A stretch of 64,000 bases of DNA, taken from NCBI RefSeq assembly GCF_024868665.1, contig NC_079904.1:17971337-18035336 (forward strand), in the 5' to 3' direction. The notes below the pieces were generated by a model. That model was not told where the DNA came from. It ran no database searches and saw only the letters and a list, made by a program, of their open reading frames with translations. The position numbers and the translations under genes were made by a program. This DNA is from Triplophysa rosa (taxonomy: Eukaryota; Chordata; Actinopteri; Cypriniformes; Nemacheilidae). Of this stretch, positions 56,776-64,000 are shown piece by piece; within the stretch, counting starts at the first letter, position 1, and every line of letters begins with the position of its first letter.

Positions 56776-57970
56776 GTCATGTACAAGTGTGGGCACTGGG
56801 CAGCCATGCCTTCTGGATCACTGTGACAGCATTAAAGTCACATTATAATGAAGAATTTACATTTGTAAATCTACACACTGGTCCATGATACACATCCTTG
56901 TTTTGCATATCATTTGTGATTTGGTGTGTAGATGAAGAGGGCAACATAATCCACCATGTGCTGTGGTACTGTATTAAAAAAGCGTACAGATATAAATCAC
57001 TTATGTTGCATTTAAGTGCTTAGAAGTTCAGTCACTTAAGACAGTATGTCAGTTTTTGTTCTGACTGAAACTATACTTTAAACTGTAACATTAACTGTAA
57101 CTGTCATGTGAAAAAACGTATGTGTGTATGACAAAGAGAGAGAGAGTGTGTGTGTGTTAAGGTAAGGGTCAGCCTCAGGGGAATTCCCTTTCATTGAAGT
57201 TCTTGTGAAACAGTCTAAATAGATTATTTATTAGCTACCCTGGAATTTTACAAAGCAACTTCATAGAACACTAATGACTGTGTGTGTGTGTAGGATCAAG
57301 TTCAAAGCCTCGACCCAGAGCAGGACTCTAAACAAACCTGGTTAGTTTTTGTGGGCTGCAGACGAGGGTCATTTGTTTAGTTCCAGGCACAGTCGAATGT
57401 ACTCGTCCCCTGAAATAAAAAAGGCATTTAAAATCAGAGATTCAAAATCTTCCTTGAAACTGGAAACAAGCAAAAAAATATATAAAATTCAGTCTCTAAT
57501 AAAATGTAAGCAAATTTATGACATGACCAAAGGATTTACCATGTGCATAGGATTTAATGTAGCACCCACAGCAGCCTCAGTAGCATCATTGCAGCAAGTT
57601 TGCCAAGTGCATGTTTACATTTTTTTAATTTAATAATCGAGTTATAGTTAAAATTATATAAATTAGGATATTCAGTAAAGGAATGCAATCCATAATCATC
57701 TAAAATTATGTATCGCTGAGGCACTATGGTTCAACTATGAAACCAATAAACACATACCCCCAATCTGAAACACACACACGGTCAGTTTTGTTTAAAGGCA
57801 TCTGGCACTTTCTCAGTGGAAATCACAGTTAAACAAATTAATCTCTTTCTCCGTGAACTGAACACATAAGCAGGCTGACCAAACACAGCTCAAGTCATAT
57901 GTTCTGCTCTTATCGCTGGATTCTGGACCCGCTATCTTAAGTAAACCTCCACATCTTCTCCCTGTCCTAG
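56776..57970. other. No recognised gene
   Basis: AT-rich DNA with short TG runs near 57140 and 57280. The 94-codon frame 57349-57633 has no recognised domain. The end of the stretch (57948-57970) is a strong pyrimidine tract followed by TAG. Confidence 0.35.
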
Positions 57971-58100
57971 ACACGCACAGAACAGCCGGCTACACTAACA
58001 ACTCATCAGTGGAATACAAAAAAGGAGATAGTGGGAGAACAGGAACTTCAGAGTTTTCCTGAAAGTCACAGAGATAGCCTTCAACAAAACACATTCTTTG
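57971..58100 (+). CDS. Candidate internal host exon (unidentified)
   Basis: It is bounded by a pyrimidine-rich acceptor (CTTCTCCCTGTCCTAG) and a consensus donor (TTTG then GTAAGTG at 58101). One frame is open for all 43 codons plus one base. The reading is hydrophilic (TKKEIVGEQELQSFPESHRD). Joined to the acceptor at 59014 it stays in frame and ends after eight more codons. No homologue is recognised. Both splice signals and the open frame could be coincidence: a random 43-codon frame is open about one time in eight. Confidence 0.3.
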
Positions 58101-59013
58101 GTAAGTGAAAAAGAAAATGTAAGTGAAACTGTTTAACTCGAACAGATACCTTCAAAGACCTTGAGAACATTTCTTTGAAGGCAAATACAAGTAAAGTGAT
58201 GTACAGATAAGAAAAAAATATTTACGCCCACTGAACATGTATTTATTTTAAGTCATCCTGGTTAAATTCAAGGTATGTGTCAATGAGTTTGTGTTTGTGT
58301 TTGTTCCAGTTTTACTATATTGGTCAAATCAGATTTGTTTGTTTTTTGTGAAGGTTAGGCTATAGTAAAATCATTATATTACAATGATGCCATATGAGAA
58401 ACACATTTACCAAAACAGTGTGCATAAATCTACTACAGTATACAGTATGTGTTGGTAGAAAAAGTTGCTGCATTAGTCATTATTCCTTTGAAACTCAATG
58501 GAAGGGAAAACCCTACAATTCACAGACTTAAACACAAACGACCATACTTATGCATGTGTTTATATTCATTCAATAAAATAATTGCTAATACAATTAAATG
58601 TACTTAATAATCTTCATACTACACAAAAAGAGGCAATTTTACTTTTAACTTGACTTTCAACACAAAGAAACAGAAAGATATATTGAATGAATATATTGAA
58701 TATACTGTATTGCTGTCCTTCCGAAACCTTGGATGTACAAATTCACTGTTTTTCAGGGAATGGAAAAACAGTACATTTTAAATGATTACTGTAAATACTT
58801 GTCAAAGTTGAAAAGTACTTTTTAAAACTTTTTATTGGTTAGCAAATATAATGAATTATGGCAAAAAATAAAAATCATGAAATATGGAGATAAAAGGTTT
58901 CAGAATGACAGCAGTAATATAAAGTAAATAGTTCACATTTGTATTAAGCTGACATATTGAATCAAGTATAATATAAGATGTTCTTTCTCTTCTCTTTTTT
59001 GTTTTCCTATCAG
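58101..59013 (+). other. Intron implied by the candidate exon pair
   Basis: It starts GTAAGTG and ends in a long pyrimidine tract and CAG (TTTTGTTTTCCTATCAG). It is AT-rich with no repeat family recognised. Confidence 0.3.
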
Positions 59014-59310
59014 GGCTCTCTAACCCTCTTGGACAACGCTGATATGTGAAGAGCGGAGACCTGACAGGCACACACACTCAAATCAAAGAAAATCCCACGT
59101 AAATCTTCAGACTTCATTCCCAAGCACACCCATCCCACACACTTACATTGTGTGATCTGGGAATGGACTAGAGTCCATCTGTTTAGTGTCATTCACACAT
59201 GTGCCTGATCAAACTCAGACAGAGTTCATGATACATAAACCTCACATTAAGATAACACTGGGAAGTACGCATTTTTGTCTCTCTGTGCGTATGTGAATGA
59301 AATAAATGTG
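59014..59310 (+). CDS. Candidate terminal host exon (unidentified)
   Basis: It begins after a strong acceptor. Joined in phase with 57971-58100 it would add LSNPLGQR and stop at TGA (59040-59042). AATAAA at about 59300 could be the poly(A) signal of a short 3' UTR. If the pair is real but non-coding, it would be the end of a lncRNA or a UTR exon. Evidence is signal-based only. Confidence 0.28.
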
Positions 59311-59524
59311 AATATACTTACAGTACTGTAGGAGAACACATAATAATGTGATGTATCAGCGAGTAATGGTACCTTGAAACATATTGTATTACAGTTTTAT
59401 TAACTCAGTCATGTGGTATGTACATTGTATTTATATTACCATGTTATTACAATATTTCCAAAACATGGTAATTGTAAGAATAATTACAAGCATATAACAA
59501 TAATATAAGCATACAAACAAGTTT

Positions 59525-59740
59525 TCGAAAAATGAAAACTTGTATGACTCTTTCATCTCGGGAACACAAAAACGTTGGTGACCAAAATACATTGCCCCAT
59601 CACTGACTCCCATTGTATTGAGAAAAAATTGAGACATTTCTCAAAATATCTACTTTGTCTTGCAGAAGAAAGTGTCATATACCGGTTTTAAACGACATGA
59701 GGGTGAATAAATTATGATAACATTTTTGGGTGAGATGTGA
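59525..59740. mobile_element. Partial TTAAAGGG-type MITE
   Basis: Interior family sequence (TCTCAAAATATCTACTTTGT, GACATGAGGGTGAATAAATT, TTTTTGGGTGAGATG) with both termini lost. Confidence 0.55.
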
Positions 59741-60399
59741 TTGACAGCTGGGTTTCTCATAAGATGCATTTAGCCTTTAAGAAAACAATCTTGGAAAACA
59801 AACGCCAGCTGTAGAGGCATTTCCTCTGCAAACACCTGCAAGCAGTAACAGGCTGAGAACATCCCTCTGCAAAAAACACATGTTCCTCCCCACAAACACA
59901 GAGAACGTCCCTCTTCCTCCCTCGTTCTCCTCTCATCACCTCTCACAATGCTGTTTTCCAAACTTGACCGTGTCTTCAACTGAAACAGCCCTTGTTCGCC
60001 TCACAGGGCAGTGCCTTTGTTTATATTTTGACTGTATCCTAGCAACTGCACTGTTTTTGCTTACAGATCCCCACCGCCCCAGGGCTGGGCGACCCGCAGG
60101 CGGTTTCTCCATGTCTCTCTCCCTCCCCAACACATCTGCTCCACATTCATGTAAAGGCACTAAAAAGCCTTAACTTGAAAAAAATGAGAGAAGAAAAGAA
60201 TGGAAAAAAGCTTTCGAGCTACGCGATGCACGTGCAGGAAAAATGTGACTCAGAAAAAAATAAGAATGACAGTGGAGAGCAATATAAAAAGTGCTGTGGA
60301 GTTTATGGTTGCAGTAAAAGGTTCTCAGTGTTTCTGGTTTGTTTGCCAGGTTATTTGGCTCCGGGGTTCACAGTGCTGGCAAAAGTTGGAAAATGAAGC
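59741..60399. other. No recognised gene
   Basis: Frames on both strands near 59757-60173 are short and unassigned. Confidence 0.4.
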
Positions 60400-60401
60400 T
60401 T

Positions 60402-60402
<1 letters not shown>

Positions 60403-60474
<72 letters not shown>
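60403..60474. repeat. (TC)n microsatellite
   Basis: A perfect TC tract. Its frames are Ser-Leu repeats and not genes. Confidence 0.97.
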
Positions 60475-60477
<3 letters not shown>

Positions 60478-60938
60478 ATTCACACAGTGCTGTGGCTCAT
60501 TTAAGAGTCACTTGCTGGGTTCAGTGTCAGTCCAATGGATTATGATCACAATAGGGTTACTTATTGACATCCAAGCGCAGTCAATATGGATATGCTGAGA
60601 TCCTTGAGTGAGGCGATTGATTTAATAATGCAACTATTGGGGCACAATGAAGCTATCTATTCACTTCTCAGACTGCATGTTTCTCTGTCTTTCTCAGTCA
60701 GTGGGTCAGTGGGTTTCCCAGACCTGGTATCCATATGTGAACCAGTGCTGCTGTATTGCTTAGATTTATTTAAAATATGCGACCAACTTTTCATTTTTTA
60801 TTAGCATAGTTTTTCCTTACCTGACACTGCATAATTATATTAAAGGGGTTGTGCAACGGTGTTTCATGCATTCTGACTTCTTTATAATGTTAAACGTGCC
60901 GGCTTCTCATGCTTGACATGGGCAACTTGTCAAAAAAC

Positions 60939-61575
60939 TGTCATGGCTCTGCTTCCTTAGTCATGTTTTTCTTGGTCCTGTAGCAGAGCCATGACAAAGT
61001 CTTTGGTTATGTGTGGAGAGAAACATATTATTGTCCTTTTGACAATAATATGCGTTCTCTCCAGTGTCTTGTCATTGGCCCGCTCCTCTCGTTTCCTTGT
61101 GATCTTTCCCTGAGTGTTTGATTACCCACACCTGCCCCATGTCGTTATCCCTCGTTTGTGTTTCCTATATATACCCTCTTGTTTCTTTGTCTTGTGTTGG
61201 TGGATTACATGTGGATGTGCGTGTACCTGTACCTGTACCTGTACCTGTTCCTGTTCCTGTGCCTGTTCCTGTACCTGTACCTGTACCTGTGATGTCGTGT
61301 TGTATTCCAAACCTGTCCAAATCGATGTTCCTTGTTCCCACCGTGAGTCATTGTTGGTCTTGTTTATGTTAGTTTAAGTCAACTGTTTTATAGTCTAGTT
61401 AATAGTCCTTGGTTCCTGTGTTTTCCTGATATCATTTATTCCCATTGTCTTTGTCAGTGTTTTTCCCCATCGAGGGAGTTTTTGTTTTGTGTTTATATTT
61501 AAAATAAAATACCCCTGTTAACCCCTTACCTGCCGTTGCCTGCACTTGGGTTCTTCCACGCACCACTTCGTGACA
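60939..61575 (+). mobile_element. Solo LTR
   Basis: TGTCATGGCTCTGC to CCACTTCGTGACA, 637 bp, with AAAAC duplicated at 60934-60938 and 61576-61580. TATATATACCC near 61168 and AATAAAAT near 61503 fit promoter and poly(A) signal. The start resembles the minus-strand solo LTR at 40410-40948 (both have TGTCATGG then an inverted CCATGACA within about 50 bp), so the two are probably related families. Confidence 0.92.
61224..61290. repeat. (CTGTAC)n-type hexanucleotide minisatellite inside the LTR
   Basis: About eleven six-base units, CCTGTA with CCTGTT and CCTGTG variants, lying downstream of the TATA-like box. Confidence 0.93.
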
Positions 61576-62159
61576 AAAACTAGTTGGTATTGGTTGGTAG
61601 TATTTCTGTGCTCAATACAACACTATTAAAAATAAAGGTGCTTCACGATAGTGCTGTAGTACTCGAGTCCGGACTCGAGATGTTTTTTTATGGTCTCGGA
61701 CTTGTCTTGGACTCGTTGGTATTTGCACTAGGACTTGTCTCGGACTTGGTCATTGGCCAAATGTTGGCCAAATGTTCTAGTCTGTCTCAATTGATTCCAG
61801 CGATATGTTTTCTTTTCTCCTTCAAAACTAAACATTGACAGAGCATGTTATCCGAAAACGAATGATCCGAAAACTGTTGCTGACTCTCGACTCAAGAACG
61901 AGAGCCGCGCGTGTTCATAAGTTCTCTCTTCACACAGCAGTTCAGTTCAGTGTGTGCTGTTGGTGTAACTAAATAACTCTGGTATATTGGTTCAAGTCCT
62001 CGGGACTGTCATGCCCGCCAGAAAGTGAAGAACTGAATTAATTTGTGGGTAATATTAAGTGTTTACGGGAGACGCTAAAAGCGAACAATTCAGGTGAACT
62101 GGTTCTACCGGTTCACTTAAAAGAAAGAACAGGACAGCATCAATAATTCATCAGGCACA

Positions 62160-62319
62160 ATGTCAGCGAGCAGCGGCATAATAAAATTTGGTTTTACAAA
62201 CCATAAAGAATTTATCGACAGTGCGCTTAAAAGGAAACTTTTTGCAAAAAAACTTTCTCCGAAACCTATGTGACAGCATCCAATTTCGTAAGACACCTGC
62301 AAAGGCATCACAAAGAGAG
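62160..62319 (+). pseudogene. hAT transposase first exon with BED zinc finger (frameshifted)
   Basis: ATG at 62160 opens MSASSGIIKFGFTNHKEFID. The finger continues in another frame as CKKTFSETYVTASNFVRHLQ then RHHKE, the Cys...His-x(4)-His end of a BED domain, which binds DNA. A 1- or 2-base change in the A run near 62250 explains the frame change. GAGAG then GTAAGT (62320) is a good splice donor, so the transposase gene had an intron here. The catalytic exons are absent. Confidence 0.65.
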
Positions 62320-62540
62320 GTAAGTTAATTCCATGTTTCAGAGTTAGCATTGCATTTGAGTATTTTTATAAGTTTAGAAAGTAGGGCTTAAAGATAAGAT
62401 TGATCGTATTTTTATTGTCATTGCGATATGAAAATGTTATTTAAGGACGGGCACCGAAACGTGCTTTTGAACGAGCCGTGGGGCCTCTGCTCTTTCTGGC
62501 AGCTCCTCTATCGAACACGCACGAGCACAGGCAGATGCAC

Positions 62541-62551
62541 GCACACGCACG

Positions 62552-62589
<38 letters not shown>
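62541..62589. repeat. (CA)n/(CGCA)n microsatellite
   Basis: A CA-rich tract within the hAT element. Confidence 0.95.
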
Positions 62590-62591
<2 letters not shown>

Positions 62592-63167
62592 GAGGTTAAA
62601 AAGTTCCTTAAAAAGAAATAAAAAAGTGGGGGGGGGTTGGTTACTTTGGGGGACAAGTCATAAGTTCAAGAATGGGAACGTACTGTATTCAAGTGTTTGC
62701 TGGTTATTTGTTACATTTTCTATTGGCAGAATAGGATTGTTACTTCAATAAAAAAAAAGTGAAGTTACATTTCGGCTTTGTGACTTTAGTGCTATACCTA
62801 AAGTAAATAAAATTACCTTATTTTATCTGCTTTTTGATCATTACAAACAATAATGAAAATGATTATCTTAGAATAGAAGATGTGCTGTCTCTTGCATCAC
62901 ATAAATTATCAATAGTTAAGTATGTGGTTTTGTAGTCATGATTTTTTTTCTGTCTCTGTCTTGACTGTCTCAATTGTACTCGGTCTTGACTTGGACTCGA
63001 ACCTCTTTGGACTTGGACTTGACTTGGACTCGAACCTCTTTGGACTCGGTCTTGACTCGGTCTCGACTAGTCCTGGTCTTGGACTCGACAACGGTGGACT
63101 TAACTACAGCCCTGCTTCACGATGCTACACAGGAACCTTTTTGTCTGAACGGTTCTATAAAGAACTT

Positions 63168-63390
63168 TTAAAGGCGGGTTGTCCAATTTCTCTTAGCCGT
63201 TGTTGATGTTCAAATCACCAAAACAAACACACCCCTACCCCCATCTTTCGCTTTTGTCAGCGCTCAGCTCGGCTAATGTCCGTCCTGTGCATTGTGCACC
63301 TTACTGCTGATTGGCTACAAGGTTGTTTTGGTACTCGGCCCGACTCGGTTGTCTAAAGCGTAATTCGGAAATCGGTTACCCTGCCTTTAA
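63168..63390. mobile_element. TTAA-flanked MITE nested in the short MITE
   Basis: TTAAAGGCGGG and the reverse complement of the right end, TTAAAGGCAGG, match at 10 of 11 over a 223-bp non-coding unit. TTAA occurs at both ends as expected for piggyBac-type targeting. Its body (GCGCTCAGCTCGGCTAATG) is unlike either neighbour. Confidence 0.75.
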
Positions 63391-63581
63391 TGTCTGAAGA
63401 AAGTTTTTGTCTCACAAAAGGTTCTTCTTGGCGAAAAAAGGTTCTTCAGATTATAAAAATGTGAGAAAGAGATGGTTCCTTAATGAACCTTTGACTTTGA
63501 ATGGTTCTTTGTGGAACAAAAAATGGTTCTTCTATGGCATCGCTGTGAAGAACCTTTTAAGCTCCTTTATTTTTAAGAGTG

Positions 63582-64000
63582 AAGGTTCGTATAGGTTTCG
63601 GAATTTTTTTTTAACATGAAATTACCTTACGTAACAACTTTTCTAAATCCCTTATTGGACAATTCTCCCGGAAAAGCACGCCCACACATCAACCATCGAG
63701 AGGGAGAAAGAGCAAGCCCACGCGTCAACCAGGGAGAGTGGGAGAAAGATCACACCCATGTGCTCCTTCGTTCGCGAAGTTCAGCTGTGTTTGTTTGTTC
63801 ACTGCATTTCGGTGACTCTGCTCTAAAAAAACATTACAGCAAACCCAATAAATGTTAATCATTAAGTTAAGTCATTTGGCAGGTTATTCAGCTGATCCTT
63901 TTTTCCCAAATAGCTAATAGCACTTTTAATATGTTGTCTCTATGAAGTTCATCTACACATACTCTTTGCATATACACTCATGTAGGCCTACACAGCATCA
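63582..64000. other. No recognised gene
   Basis: There is a short imperfect repeat of GAGAAAGA/CCCACGCGTCAACC motifs (63676-63755). The 80-codon frame 63616-63858 is unassigned. Confidence 0.4.

Larger units (their letters stand above)
61649..63114 (+). mobile_element. hAT element
   Basis: CTTCACGA is duplicated at 61641-61648 and 63115-63122. The ends TAGTGCTGTAGT and (reverse complement of the right end) CAGGGCTGTAGT match at 10 of 12. The subterminal regions are full of GGACTCGA/GGACTTGG-type motifs in both halves, likely transposase-binding repeats. A BED-finger exon lies inside and the rest of the transposase is missing. Confidence 0.88.
61621..63581. mobile_element. Short MITE split by two insertions
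   Basis: The left end CACTATTAAAAATAAAGGTG (61621) and the reverse complement of the right end, CACTCTTAAAAATAAAGGAG, match at 18 of 20 positions. The internal parts GGTTCTATAAAGAACTTTT and GGTTCTTCTATGGCATCGC are the typical body of a short cyprinid repeat. A hAT (61649-63114) and a TTAA-flanked MITE (63168-63390) lie inside. Confidence 0.8.

Overview
The window looks like intergenic or intronic DNA from a teleost fish, most likely a cyprinid. The evidence is the AT-rich background, many long CA/CT/GA/TATC microsatellites, tRNA-derived SINEs with an AAGTCGCTTT-type LINE tail, a short MITE family with ends reading TTAAAGGGATAGTTCA, and a mix of DIRS, Gmr1-like, Sushi-like, hAT, Tc1 and piggyBac-like elements. 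There are no bacterial operons, CRISPR arrays or rRNA genes. No host protein gene could be recognised. The only hint of host exons is a splice-signal-bounded pair at 57971-58100 and 59014 onward.

Layout. 0-9.6 kb: microsatellites, a TTAA-flanked piggyBac-like MITE (999-1623), a SINE (5088-5227), small MITEs and a broken LINE 3' end (about 7.1-8.3 kb) with a second retroposon nested in it. 9.6-18.6 kb: several copies of one terminal-inverted-repeat family in both orientations. One copy is split by a near-complete Gmr1-like LTR retrotransposon (11307-16178, TSD TCGG), whose integrase lies upstream of the reverse transcriptase. 18.6-25.6 kb: a Tc1 transposase remnant on the minus strand, unassigned AT-rich DNA, and a second, truncated Gmr1 fragment (22900-23743) beginning next to the window's only N and ending in a perfect hairpin. 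25.65-32.09 kb: a Tf1/Sushi-type LTR retrotransposon (TSD GACAG) with an intact gag, a broken pol, a chromodomain and an 11-nt self-priming signature. 33.4-34.1 kb: a duplicated repeat unit between CA tracts. 37.5-41.0 kb: a hAT element (TSD GGCTAGAG) carrying three LTR-type insertions. 41.3-41.6 kb: a solo LTR. 50.3-55.9 kb: a minus-strand DIRS retrotransposon with inverted terminal repeats and an internal complementary region, followed by a long-TIR DNA element. 60.9-63.6 kb: a solo LTR, then a three-level nest (short MITE, hAT with a BED-finger exon, and a TTAA-flanked MITE).

Coding capacity is almost entirely from mobile elements and mostly broken by stops and frameshifts; the Sushi-type gag is the only long intact reading frame. 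Target-site duplications fix the borders of eight insertions exactly (Gmr1-like, Sushi-like, the hAT at 37.5 kb, its gag-only LTR element, three solo LTRs, and the hAT at 61.6 kb), so the relative order of many events can be read directly.
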